Assembly: GCA_964419335.1 (NCBI GenBank)
Contig: CAYQOX010000003.1
Coordinates: 99,650-163,649 of the forward strand
Source of the DNA: CAYQOX01 sp964419335
Lineage (GTDB): Bacteria > Hinthialibacterota > Hinthialibacteria > Hinthialibacterales > Hinthialibacteraceae
Reading direction: 5' to 3'
Length of the DNA stretch: 64,000 nt
In this document: positions 53,071 to 61,689 of the stretch, piece by piece
Position numbering within the stretch: the stretch's first letter is position 1
Layout of the letters: every line of letters starts with the position of its first letter
Notes under the pieces: generated by a model
The model's database searches: none
Told to the model about the DNA's origin: nothing
The model's input: the letters and a program-made list of their open reading frames with translations, nothing else
Position numbers and translations under genes: made by a program

Positions 53071-54183
53071 ATGGATAAAAAGTCATTAGAAACAAGCATT
53101 TCGGTTGGACTGGGAGAGCGTGCCTATGAGATTCATGTCACTTCCGGTCTTTTGGATCATGTAGGAGGTTATGCGCGTGAATTGAGTTTAGAATCTCCTG
53201 TGCCTATTATCACCGAAAGTCAAGTTGCGCCTCTTTATGCTGAACAGGTAAAGCGTTCTGTGGAGGATGCGGGATACAAAACCGGGATTCTCTCCTTTCC
53301 CGCGGGAGAGCCGTCTAAAAATTTAATCACCGTTTCGCATCTATATGATGCTATGGTGGAACTCAAACCCGAACGCCGCAGCGGAGTGATCGCTCTCGGG
53401 GGTGGGGTTGTTGGAGATATGGCCGGTTTCATAGCCGCTACTTACTTGCGGGGAATTCCTTTTATACAGGTTCCTACCACTTTGTTGGCTCAAGTGGATG
53501 CTAGTGTGGGGGGGAAGGTTGGTATTGACCATCAGGGAGGGAAAAATCTTATTGGTGCGTTTCATCAACCCCGAGCGGTATTGATTGACCCAGCAACTTT
53601 GAACACGCTTGATTTACGGCAGATTAAAGCCGGTTTGGCCGAAGTGATTAAGCATGGGGTTATCGCCGACGAGAAATTGTTTCGCATAGTTCGTGATTCT
53701 CTTGATGACTTGTTGAACGTGAATGAAACGGTGTATGAAACCATCATACCCTGGAATTGCAAAATCAAAGCCCGAGTAGTCGAACAGGATGAACGTGAAA
53801 GTGGGCTGCGGGCGATTCTCAATTTTGGGCATACCATCGGTCATGCAATTGAAGCCCTAACGGGATATGAGCGTTATCTGCATGGTGAAGCGGTCGCTAT
53901 TGGTATGTTGATTGAAGCCCGTTTAGGGAGAGTACTTGGGATCACGCCTCAAGAGGTCGTGGATGCGATTCAGGATGTTTTGCAAGCAGCCGAGTATCCC
54001 CTGAAGAAACCTGAGATTGATGTAGAATCCCTGTTGGATTGTATGTTTCGGGATAAAAAAGTAGAACGAGGACAAATTCGCTTTATTCTTCCAACCCAAT
54101 TGGGGAAGGTTCGCATTCAATCGGTTGAGTCCTTAGATTTCATTCGGAAGGTTTGGAATGAATATTCCGAATCTCAGGAGTGA
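53071..54183 (+). CDS. aroB: 3-dehydroquinate synthase
   Basis: AroB cyclises DAHP to 3-dehydroquinate in the shikimate pathway, using NAD+ and Zn2+. This protein has the family signatures GGGVVGDMAGFIAATYLRGI, PFIQVPTTLLAQVDASVGGK and a metal-binding His in LNFGHTIGHAIEA. The frame opens at 53020. I prefer ATG 53071 because the -10-like TGATATACT overlaps the earlier ATG; neither start has a strong ribosomal site. It is single here, apart from aroA at 12 kb. Confidence 0.95.
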   Translation: MDKKSLETSISVGLGERAYEIHVTSGLLDHVGGYARELSLESPVPIITESQVAPLYAEQVKRSVEDAGYKTGILSFPAGEPSKNLITVSHLYDAMVELKPERRSGVIALGGGVVGDMAGFIAATYLRGIPFIQVPTTLLAQVDASVGGKVGIDHQGGKNLIGAFHQPRAVLIDPATLNTLDLRQIKAGLAEVIKHGVIADEKLFRIVRDSLDDLLNVNETVYETIIPWNCKIKARVVEQDERESGLRAILNFGHTIGHAIEALTGYERYLHGEAVAIGMLIEARLGRVLGITPQEVVDAIQDVLQAAEYPLKKPEIDVESLLDCMFRDKKVERGQIRFILPTQLGKVRIQSVESLDFIRKVWNEYSESQE

Positions 54184-54277
54184 AACGAAGGACCTCGATG
54201 TGTAATTTGTGTAATTTCTGTTGACATTCAAGAAGTTCTGGGCTGTAATAACACTATGTATAATGGAGACATCGGCG

Positions 54278-54661
54278 ATGTTCCGTTTTATCTGTCTTTT
54301 TTGTCTTTTTTTATTGGTTTCCGTGGTTGAGGGCTGTTATACAACCGTCGTGAAGGTGGATTCGGTTCCATCGGGAGCGACTGTTCATTGGGATTATGAC
54401 CCCAAAGGAAAAACGCCGACCGAGTTTGAAGAGCCTTGGTACGGTGCTCACCGTTTAACCCTCGATCATCCAGACTACGGACAAAAAGTACAAAAAGTAG
54501 AAATGGATCCCCCGGCGTATTTGTGGTTTCCATTCGACTTTTTCGTCGCCATTCTCCCGTTTAAGGTAACAGATCGTCAGGAATACATGATCGACCTTAC
54601 TCAGGAATCTCCCGGATCGGAGGAAAAAATCGATGAGTCCGAGGGAAAGAAAAGCTCGTAG
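54278..54661 (+). CDS. PEGA-domain lipoprotein
   Basis: This is a small lipoprotein of 127 residues with a signal ending VVEGC (Cys19, lipidation). A PEGA domain follows, VKVDSVPSGATVHWDYDPKG, with the start of a repeat YGAHRLTLDHPDYGQKVQKV. A hydrophobic stretch (PAYLWFPFDFFVAILPF) occurs near residue 90. PEGA domains are surface or envelope beta modules of unknown role. I chose ATG 54278 with GGAG nine bases upstream; upstream codons in the frame add 19 residues. It overlaps the next gene by 29 bases. Confidence 0.72.
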   Translation: MFRFICLFCLFLLVSVVEGCYTTVVKVDSVPSGATVHWDYDPKGKTPTEFEEPWYGAHRLTLDHPDYGQKVQKVEMDPPAYLWFPFDFFVAILPFKVTDRQEYMIDLTQESPGSEEKIDESEGKKSS

Positions 54662-55052
54662 TTCACAACAAGAATCTACCGGTGGCAATATTCTTTTTAC
54701 TTTAGGTTTGATCAGCGTGATTGCATTGTTGATCGTAGGTTGGGTGATGACCCAAGGGGGGATGGATTCATTATCTTCCAAGGCCGATGAGATCAAGAAT
54801 TTTGCCACGAGAGAGCCTACGCCCGAACCGACTCCATTGCCCACGCGTGAAGAAAACCATGCCATGCAGCAACAGCTAGATCGAGTCATCGCTGAGTATG
54901 AAGCCAAGCTGAAAAAAGAGCGGGAAGCATGGGAAAAACGGCTTGAAGAGGTGACCCAGAGTTACACCAGTCAAATTGATAGTTTGAAACTGCAAATTGT
55001 TTCGCTAGAAGACGAGAACGAGCGTTTGCGGAAGAAACTGGAGAATGATTAG
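54633..55052 (+). CDS. single-pass membrane protein with periplasmic coiled coil
   Basis: This 139-residue protein has a basic N-terminus, one membrane helix (NILFTLGLISVIALLIVGWV at about 19-38), a Pro/Thr stretch (REPTPEPTPLPTREE) and a C-terminal heptad-rich coiled coil of about 60 residues (EAKLKKEREAWEKRLEE then LKLQIVSLEDENERLRKKL). Structure resembles FtsL/FtsB-like or stalk proteins, but no conserved signature is visible. GGAGG lies nine bases before the ATG, and it overlaps the PEGA gene. Confidence 0.7.
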   Translation: MSPRERKARSSQQESTGGNILFTLGLISVIALLIVGWVMTQGGMDSLSSKADEIKNFATREPTPEPTPLPTREENHAMQQQLDRVIAEYEAKLKKEREAWEKRLEEVTQSYTSQIDSLKLQIVSLEDENERLRKKLEND

Positions 55053-55054
55053 AA

Positions 55055-56101
55055 ATGCCGTATGTTTTTGGAGTAGACGGAGGGGCGTCGAAAAGCCGCT
55101 CTATTCTGATCACCGATCAAGGTAGGGTTGTTTATGTAGGTAAAGGTCCCGGTGTTAATTATCACGAGGTGGGGACGAGTCGAGTTTCCTCTACCATCCA
55201 ACGGCATTTTAAAGATGCGCTTGAGGCCGCACGGGCGAATCCTTCAGAATGTATCGGTGTTTGTTTGGGGCTTGCTGGCGTAGGACGCGAATCCGATCAG
55301 CGAATGCTTGTGCCTCTCTTTGACGATTTATTTGGTAAGGATCATTATCTCCTTACCAATGATGCGGATATTGCTTTAACGGGTGGAACTTTATCCGAAG
55401 ATGGTATTATTGTGCTGGCCGGTACAGGATCTATGGTTTATGGGCGGAACCGTGAGCAAGTCAATGCCCGGGTGGGCGGTTATGGACCTATGATTTCCGA
55501 TGAAGGCAGCGGCTATAAAATGGCGATAAGCGGGTTAAAAGCGATCGCCCATAGTCATGATGGTTTTCACGGGCCGACCAGGATTAAGGATTTTTTCTTC
55601 AATGCGCTAAATGTGTCTGACTTTGATGAAATGATTCAACTGGTGAATTCGAGTTCCTTAAACCGGGAGAAGATAGCGGCTCTCGCGCCTCTGGTTATTC
55701 GTGCTGCGAGTGAAGATGATCCCATCGCCGATGAGATTATCAACCATGAAGCCGACCAATTGGCCATAGCCGTGGAAGTCTTGCACAAGAAATTACAATT
55801 GCCCGATCGGATCGATGTGGTTTTGAGCGGTGGATTGTTTGCCGAGGATTCCTATTACGGTCAAATGGTGAAACGAAAAATAAAATATCTTTTACCCGGA
55901 GCGAATGTCATCTCTCCACGATTAGAACCGGTGATCGGCGCGGGGCTATACGCTTTGCTTATGGCGGATGTGGAGGTGGATGATGATTTGTTGGATGTCA
56001 TTGTGCGTAGTTACTATGAAGCCCCTCAACCGAGTATAGAAGAAGATTTATCTGAAAAGAAAAAAGAAGAAAAGAGTGTAAACTCTCATCACCTGGAATA
56101 A
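55055..56101 (+). CDS. BadF/BadG/BcrA/BcrD-type ATPase, N-acetylglucosamine-kinase-like
   Basis: This 348-residue protein of the ASKHA (actin/hexokinase) fold starts YVFGVDGGASKSRSILITD. It has IIVLAGTGSMVYGRN and GGYGPMISDEGSGYKMAISG, then VVLSGGLFAEDS. Family members include N-acetylglucosamine kinase and the benzoyl-CoA reductase activators; the GlcNAc-kinase type is closest by eye. A GlcNAc kinase would recycle amino sugars released from the wall. It starts two bases after the coiled-coil gene. Confidence 0.83.
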   Translation: MPYVFGVDGGASKSRSILITDQGRVVYVGKGPGVNYHEVGTSRVSSTIQRHFKDALEAARANPSECIGVCLGLAGVGRESDQRMLVPLFDDLFGKDHYLLTNDADIALTGGTLSEDGIIVLAGTGSMVYGRNREQVNARVGGYGPMISDEGSGYKMAISGLKAIAHSHDGFHGPTRIKDFFFNALNVSDFDEMIQLVNSSSLNREKIAALAPLVIRAASEDDPIADEIINHEADQLAIAVEVLHKKLQLPDRIDVVLSGGLFAEDSYYGQMVKRKIKYLLPGANVISPRLEPVIGAGLYALLMADVEVDDDLLDVIVRSYYEAPQPSIEEDLSEKKKEEKSVNSHHLE

Positions 56102-56127
56102 TTATCTGTTGGGTATTACTTAGAAAG

Positions 56128-56649
56128 TTAGGATTTTTGCGGTTGTATGACTTCCTTGAGCATTTTTAAGGCCGCATTGGATGTGTCTTCGAACAATCCC
56201 TTCACACAATCTTCTGGGACTTCCACCCTATAGCCTCTCATCACAGCCGCTGCACCCGTGTAATGAATGCAAATTTCGGTCGTTACCCCTGTGAGGATTA
56301 ATTCTTGAATATTCCGTTTGTTTAATTGTTGCTCTAAGTCGGTAAAGAGGAAGGCATCGTAGCGGGTTTTACGTATGACAATATCCTGATCGCTGGGGGC
56401 GAGTTCACCGATAATCTGGGCGCCTTCGGTTCCTTGCATCGCGTGTTGAGGCCAATGAATAAGTTCTGGATCGTCGGGTGAATGGTTATCGCACAAAAAG
56501 AAGACCGGATAATTTTCTTCATGGGCTTTGTGAATTTCTCGTTGGATATTTGGAACAATTTCTTTTGCTCCGGGTGTAGAGAGAGGGGCTCCCTCTTGGA
56601 CAAAATCATTAAGCATGTCAATGACAAAGAGTGCTTTATTGGTCATCAT
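56128..56649 (-). CDS. nicotinamidase-like isochorismatase-fold hydrolase
   Basis: This 173-residue protein has the cysteine-hydrolase triad: Asp11 in FVIDMLNDF, Lys94 in VIRKTRYDAF and Cys127 in GVTTEICIHYTGAAA. It also has a metal-site-like DNH (54-56) and WPQHAMQGTEGA near 66-76, as in nicotinamidase PncA. Nicotinamidase deamidates nicotinamide for NAD salvage; other isochorismatase-fold amidases are possible. It is divergent from the kinase-like gene, with 26 bases between their stops. Confidence 0.8.
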   Translation of the reverse strand: MMTNKALFVIDMLNDFVQEGAPLSTPGAKEIVPNIQREIHKAHEENYPVFFLCDNHSPDDPELIHWPQHAMQGTEGAQIIGELAPSDQDIVIRKTRYDAFLFTDLEQQLNKRNIQELILTGVTTEICIHYTGAAAVMRGYRVEVPEDCVKGLFEDTSNAALKMLKEVIQPQKS

Positions 56650-56686
56650 TACCTCCTAAGAAATAGAAAGATTGTATTCAAAAACT

Positions 56687-57106
56687 TCATGATTGTTTCC
56701 AAGAAGCCGCAAGGAATTGGTTTAAATATTTATGAAGAAAGCGTTCTATTGCGGCATTGGTTTGCGTTTGGGTTAAACCCCAAAGAGCCACTTTGATATC
56801 ATCCTGGCCGGTTTTCATTTGTAAAAAAGTGGCTTCATTGTCCGACCAAATTACAGGAATTTCATTATAGTACAGATCTAAAGCGGCATTCACACCTGGA
56901 CCTCCGATAAAAATCGTAGGGCATAAATGGAACATCTCGTTTTCTATATACCAACGATCTGAAACCACAATCGCTTTTTGATAGACTCCTTGGCTGTGTT
57001 CTTCTATCACAGTCTTTATATGATAGGCCAAAGGCCGGTCTTTTTCTTCGGGACTTAGTTCAGAACCGACAGGAATCAAAATGGTTTCGTTGATATCAAT
57101 GCTCAC
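56687..57106 (-). CDS. hypothetical protein
   Basis: This 139-residue protein has no motif I can name. It has ILIPVGSELSPEEKDRPLAY near the start, a KAIVVSDRWYIEN segment, and the Gly-rich TIFIGGPGVNAALDLYYN. It looks like a small Rossmann-type alpha/beta protein without signal or membrane segments. The start, ATG 57106, lies before a 76-base gap to the aminotransferase. It sits between the nicotinamidase-like gene and the aminotransferase, all on the minus strand, but gaps of 37 and 76 bases make an operon uncertain. Confidence 0.55.
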   Translation of the reverse strand: MSIDINETILIPVGSELSPEEKDRPLAYHIKTVIEEHSQGVYQKAIVVSDRWYIENEMFHLCPTIFIGGPGVNAALDLYYNEIPVIWSDNEATFLQMKTGQDDIKVALWGLTQTQTNAAIERFLHKYLNQFLAASWKQS

Positions 57107-57182
57107 GTTTCATTCCTTAGCAATCAATGATTGAGTCTTATTTATATTTTACCTTGTACACGCTTGAATAAGAAAGGAAAGT

Positions 57183-58475
57183 TCAGGATGTGGGCGTGGC
57201 GGTAAATTGATGGAGAGTTCGAGCCAGGCGCTTACAGCCCTCCTGTAATTGAGAATTGTCGATCATTCCGAACGAGATGCGGATACTGGAAGAATGATGA
57301 TGTTCGGGTCGATCGGAGGAATAACAGAGACACCCAGGAACGTAGAGGACTTTTTCTTCTAACGCGCGTTGGAAGATCTTTCCTTGAGGCCCTGTATCAA
57401 AGGAGGAAGGCAAGGTTACCCAGGTGTAAAAACCGCCTTTTGGGGTGATCCAGCGGGCTTCTTGAGGAAAGGTGGCGGTGAGTATCTCTTCAACCAGGTC
57501 ACGTTTTTGCGCGTACAGAGAGCGCAGGTATTCCAGATGTTGTTCAAAGAGGCCGGATTGCATGACCTGTTTGAGAATTTGTTGGCTGAAATTAGAACTG
57601 CCAAAATCATGATTTCCTTTTAAATCGACCATCTTATCGATCAAGGCTTTTGGCCCTACCCCAAATCCGAGACGCATTCCCGGTGCGAGGGATTTAGAAA
57701 AGGATTCTGTATAAAGGATAAGATCGTTTTCTTTATCAAGAGACTTAAGGGGAGGTGGAGGAGTGGGTTCAAACGATAAACGTCGGTAGGCGGCGTCTTC
57801 GATCAAGAGAATGGGATAGCCTTTATCGCGATAGTCGCGCAGAATGGAGAATAATTCCTTACGCCGTGAGGGGGAGAGAGTTATGCCGAGGGGATTGGTG
57901 GCGTAGGACATCAGATAGAGCACTTTGACGCGGTGGAGTTGATTTTCGAATTCCAACTTTTGAAGATACTTTGCTACTTGTTTTGGTTGGATCCCTTCTT
58001 CATCGGTATCAATACCGATAGTACAGGCACCGCGGGTTTTCATAGCGCCGAGGACGACAAAATAAGTAGGCGCTTCCACTAAAACAATATCCTCTTCTTC
58101 CAACAAGGCCTCAGCGACAAGATAAAGGATTTGTTGAGAACCCGAACCGACGATGAAGTGTGAGGCATCGATAGAGGCCTTTGCGTGAAAAACGTTTTCT
58201 GTGCGCAACCGTTCAAGCAGCCTAGAGCGGAGTTCGAAATCGCCTTGGGTGGTTCCGTATTGGAGAGCTGCACGTCCTGTTGTGGGTGATTCCAGTAGTA
58301 CGCGAATTTGTTCAGATACATAAGAATGCGGTAAGGAGGCCTGATCGACAAAACCGGCGGCGAGCGAGATTAATCCCGGCACTTCTAGGGCTTGGGACAT
58401 AAGCCAGCTGATTTCGGGCGGAGATGTACGTTTTGCTTGCTTCGAAAATTGTTTTTCCCAATCCGTGGTTGTCAT
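57183..58475 (-). CDS. PLP-dependent aminotransferase, class I/II
   Basis: This 430-residue fold-type I aminotransferase has a PLP-Lys in YTESFSKSLAPGMRLGFGVG, SYATNPLGITLSPSRRKELF for substrate/PLP contacts, and a final SIRISFGMI. It resembles the aminoadipate/MocR-like aminotransferase domain (LysN type) without a DNA-binding domain. The true substrate is unresolved. It starts at ATG 58475, ahead of the divergent membrane-protein gene. Confidence 0.9.
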   Translation of the reverse strand: MTTTDWEKQFSKQAKRTSPPEISWLMSQALEVPGLISLAAGFVDQASLPHSYVSEQIRVLLESPTTGRAALQYGTTQGDFELRSRLLERLRTENVFHAKASIDASHFIVGSGSQQILYLVAEALLEEEDIVLVEAPTYFVVLGAMKTRGACTIGIDTDEEGIQPKQVAKYLQKLEFENQLHRVKVLYLMSYATNPLGITLSPSRRKELFSILRDYRDKGYPILLIEDAAYRRLSFEPTPPPPLKSLDKENDLILYTESFSKSLAPGMRLGFGVGPKALIDKMVDLKGNHDFGSSNFSQQILKQVMQSGLFEQHLEYLRSLYAQKRDLVEEILTATFPQEARWITPKGGFYTWVTLPSSFDTGPQGKIFQRALEEKVLYVPGCLCYSSDRPEHHHSSSIRISFGMIDNSQLQEGCKRLARTLHQFTATPTS

Positions 58476-58602
58476 GATTCCTCACTTTTCTGGGATAAGA
58501 TTCTTGGGCTCAGTTTATAATTGACGTTTCGTTTGAAAATTTCTACTATTATCAATAAGCCGATTGAGTTGATTGGTTTTATGATAAATGAAGAAAGTGT
58601 GA

Positions 58603-59451
58603 ATGATCAATATGAACAGGGTCTCTCCCCATTTTTTTATTATTCTTTTTATTGCCGGTTATACCGTGTTTGTTTTAATCAATATTTTGGATTTTGCCAA
58701 TTTATATGACGTCCCGGATTGGTTCTATCGACTCGTTTTTGGGAGCATTGCTTTTTTCTTTTTATGGTGGCCGATGAGTTTGTTGGTTTATTGGGAAAAG
58801 CGAACGAATCGCGAGCGAATTAAAGATACGGTCCTTTTGTTAATCCTAACCTGTTTTATACTCTTATTTTATCCCTATTATTACTTTGCTACTCCCTTTT
58901 TACCCACATTGGGAGTGGCTTTCCTTGTTGGTCTTGTCCTACCGCTGGTGGGGATCTATTTTTATACGCGCAAAGAGCGAAAGATTACGATTGATCCATA
59001 CGATATCTATAAATTGGTGATGAAGGACGAAGAGCGGGTGCAAGAATTTCTTCATTTTTTCCCCAAAGCGCGAAAGTATGTGATTGGTCTTTCACCAGCG
59101 GATGGGGATCGTATCCATTTTATTCTTCACCATCGGCAGCGCTTTCAAGAAATCGAACAAAATGTGATGATTGATTATGTCTTGGATATTAGCATCGATC
59201 GACGTTTAGGTATCGTTCTGGGTAGGAGCGAAGAATTACAATGCTATTTATTCTATAATGAAAATGGTCGAGCGCGGATTGGCTTTCTTCCATCTTCCAA
59301 TATTGGCCGGGCGTTAGATTATGGGTTTAGTGAGTCGGAAATTGATCGGGCATTAGAGCAGCTGGAAGATGAAAATCAACGATGGCCTCCTTTGAGTGAA
59401 GAACCATTGCGGGTTCAGCATTATCCTGGAAAGAAAGTAGAAATTCGCTAA
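58603..59451 (+). CDS. integral membrane protein, unknown
   Basis: This 282-residue protein has four hydrophobic segments in the first 125 residues (around 10-27, 38-60, 78-95 and 103-122) and a soluble C-terminal half of about 150 residues with mixed alpha/beta character (IDPYDIYKLVMKDEERV and YPGKKVEIR at the end). I recognise no family. The next gene, a cytochrome, follows by 27 bases on the same strand with AAGGAG before it, so co-transcription is likely. Confidence 0.6.
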   Translation: MINMNRVSPHFFIILFIAGYTVFVLINILDFANLYDVPDWFYRLVFGSIAFFFLWWPMSLLVYWEKRTNRERIKDTVLLLILTCFILLFYPYYYFATPFLPTLGVAFLVGLVLPLVGIYFYTRKERKITIDPYDIYKLVMKDEERVQEFLHFFPKARKYVIGLSPADGDRIHFILHHRQRFQEIEQNVMIDYVLDISIDRRLGIVLGRSEELQCYLFYNENGRARIGFLPSSNIGRALDYGFSESEIDRALEQLEDENQRWPPLSEEPLRVQHYPGKKVEIR

Positions 59452-59478
59452 AGGCGGTATTGAAGGAGATAGAAGAGT

Positions 59479-60801
59479 ATGAAACGTATGTTGATGGTTG
59501 TCATTGGTTTGTTAAGTATATGCATGGTTGTGAAGGCCAAAGAAGTGACGCTCATTGCCACGGGACAAACATATGCGCATTTTGAACGTTGTGGGTGTCC
59601 CGACCTCTTGCAAGGCGGTTTGGAAGCCCGGGCTGCGTTTTTGCAAGACACACGTGAGAAAGAGGACATCATTCTGCTTGATATGGGTGCCTTTCTTCCC
59701 AAGGGTAAAGAAAACATTGATTCTGTCGTAGGCCGGGTCTATCTCGGGGCTATGAGAGAATTGCAATACGATTTGGTTCTTTTGGGGGAGTCGGATTTGA
59801 CCCATGGGTATGAATATCTCTATGATTTGTTTGAAGCAAAAAGCATCCCGCGTCCTTTGTCTTCGGTTATTGTGGTTGAGCCTGAAGAATCGTTTTGGGA
59901 AGAAAGTCAGGTATTGGAATTTGAGGGCTTGAAGATTGGGTTTGTCGGCGCTTCGACCTTGAATGAAACACGTAGGAATGTGATTCGTGATTTTCAAATG
60001 CTTTTACCGGAAGAGGCTATCGCAGACCAGGTAAAGCAGCTGAGGGAAGAGGATGAGGTGGATGCGGTCGTACTTATGGTTCATGAACCGCGTCCGGTGG
60101 TAGAGCGATGGTTGCAACGCTACAAGGGAGAAGAGATCGATGTGATTTTGACGCTCGATTTGAAAGAGGAAGTGGTAGAGCAAGAGGGATTGTTTATTGT
60201 CAATGTCCCTAAAGAAGGGTTGGAAGCAGGCAAGATCGTTTTGGATGTTGAGGCGGCAGGTGTCAACAATGTGCGATTGGAACGCATTCCTTTAAAGGCG
60301 GAAGAAATGAAAAATGAACCTATGCGGGCTTATTTGGTGAGCCAATACGAGGCCATGGTAGAGCAGCTTGGTTTACAGGCTGAAGATCCCCCGCTTCAAG
60401 ATTTCCCCGCCGAACGAAATATCAGTATTACTTATGCTGGGGCCCAGGAATGCCGCGAATGTCATGAAGAACAATACAAACAGTGGGAAGAGACGAAGCA
60501 CGCTCAGGCTTTTAATACCTTGTTGGATCAGAACCGCCATTGGGTCCCTCAATTACAGAAGCGCTACGTGACAGGCTTTGGCAGCGATACCGGTTTTCAG
60601 TCATTTCCTAAATCTGAGTATTTTTTGCATGTGCAATGTGAAACTTGCCATGGGCCAGGTATGGAGCATGTGGAAGGGATGGGAACAGCGCCGATTCGCC
60701 GTGGAGAGGATCAATCGATGTGTGTCCAATGCCACACATCTGAATTCACCCCCAAATTTGAGGAAATGTTTGACCTATACTATAAGCAAATTCAGCATTA
60801 A
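59479..60801 (+). CDS. trihaem cytochrome c fused to a metallophosphatase-like domain
   Basis: A signal peptide (MVVIGLLSICMVVKA) is followed by a domain of about 300 residues with the fold order of UshA-type 5'-nucleotidases (ATGQTYAHFERCGCPDLLQG; LEARAAF; YDLVLLGESDLTHGYEY). The usual metal-binding DxH at the start is absent, replaced by the TGQ and CGC motifs, so phosphatase activity is doubtful. The C-terminal 120 residues contain three haem-binding CxxCH sites: CRECH (325), CETCH (387) and CVQCH (415). The domain pairing is seen in some environmental bacteria, but the function is not established. It is periplasmic. Confidence 0.82.
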   Translation: MKRMLMVVIGLLSICMVVKAKEVTLIATGQTYAHFERCGCPDLLQGGLEARAAFLQDTREKEDIILLDMGAFLPKGKENIDSVVGRVYLGAMRELQYDLVLLGESDLTHGYEYLYDLFEAKSIPRPLSSVIVVEPEESFWEESQVLEFEGLKIGFVGASTLNETRRNVIRDFQMLLPEEAIADQVKQLREEDEVDAVVLMVHEPRPVVERWLQRYKGEEIDVILTLDLKEEVVEQEGLFIVNVPKEGLEAGKIVLDVEAAGVNNVRLERIPLKAEEMKNEPMRAYLVSQYEAMVEQLGLQAEDPPLQDFPAERNISITYAGAQECRECHEEQYKQWEETKHAQAFNTLLDQNRHWVPQLQKRYVTGFGSDTGFQSFPKSEYFLHVQCETCHGPGMEHVEGMGTAPIRRGEDQSMCVQCHTSEFTPKFEEMFDLYYKQIQH

Positions 60802-60968
60802 TCGGTTTCGGTCAGAGAGGATTAATGGAACCTTGTTTTTTCATGAAATGAGGTTCTATTTTTTTCAGAAAACAAACGGTCCTACCGCTTGTGCTGGTCC
60901 TTCAATATGGGATAAGATAAATTGTTATTCCAGTAATTTTTTCAATGTCTTTGTGGCCATGGTGTATT

Positions 60969-61649
60969 ATGAAACCTTATGATGTGTTTAAAGAACAACC
61001 TTTCCCGCGATCCCATTCTTTCGTTGAAAAAATTTTTGATTTTTCAGGATTAAACCGTTTTTTCTTACGTGAAGGGAAAACCAGCAAACGCGATATGAAT
61101 GAGGATGTGTTGGTTTCTCCTGTTGAAGGGAAATTGGTTGAGATTCAAACGTTGCAGGAATCTGAAGAAATCCATGGCAAGCACGGAATGGCTCGAAATG
61201 AAAATTATACCTTTGAAGAGATTATTCATGGGTCTTATTGGAAAGAGCCGTTTCAGCAGGGACAATGTTTCAATCTATATTTATCGCCGTTAAATCTACA
61301 TTATGTTCTTTTTCCAACCACCATGACGGTGAAGAATATGGAATATCATCCGGCTTTTTGCTGGCCGATATTGTTTATGAAATCGGGAGAAGTTCGAAAC
61401 GAACGCTTAGTGATTTACGCCGAAATGAAAAATGAATGCCCGATTATTATCGTGTTAATTGGCTCCTTTCTGGTAAGCGGGATTGAGTGTGTGGCCAAGG
61501 TTGGCGAAACCTATCATACCGGGGATTTGCTAGGGGGATTTAAATTGGGATCAACGGTAATGGTATTGGTTCCGCATGAACGAGTGGTTTCATTGGTCGA
61601 GCCAAAAACATCGTTATTATTGTGTGATCCCTTCGCCCATGTAGTTTAA
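60969..61649 (+). CDS. psd: phosphatidylserine decarboxylase family protein
   Basis: PSD makes phosphatidylethanolamine by a pyruvoyl-dependent decarboxylation. This protein has VLVSPVEGKLVEI at its start (where the family usually has SPADGKV). It also has CFNLYLSPLNLHYVLFPTTM with the conserved His, RNERLVIYAEMKN, and the self-cleavage motif LGST in FKLGSTVMVLVPHE, giving Ser195 as the pyruvoyl precursor. Glu in place of Asp at the first motif is unusual for the triad. The frame opens at 60945; ATG 60969 is more likely, though without a strong ribosome site. No pssA is in the window. Confidence 0.85.
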   Translation: MKPYDVFKEQPFPRSHSFVEKIFDFSGLNRFFLREGKTSKRDMNEDVLVSPVEGKLVEIQTLQESEEIHGKHGMARNENYTFEEIIHGSYWKEPFQQGQCFNLYLSPLNLHYVLFPTTMTVKNMEYHPAFCWPILFMKSGEVRNERLVIYAEMKNECPIIIVLIGSFLVSGIECVAKVGETYHTGDLLGGFKLGSTVMVLVPHERVVSLVEPKTSLLLCDPFAHVV

Positions 61650-61689
61650 TTCTTACAATCTCTATTCGAAGATTCTTTTGCCAACCGAT

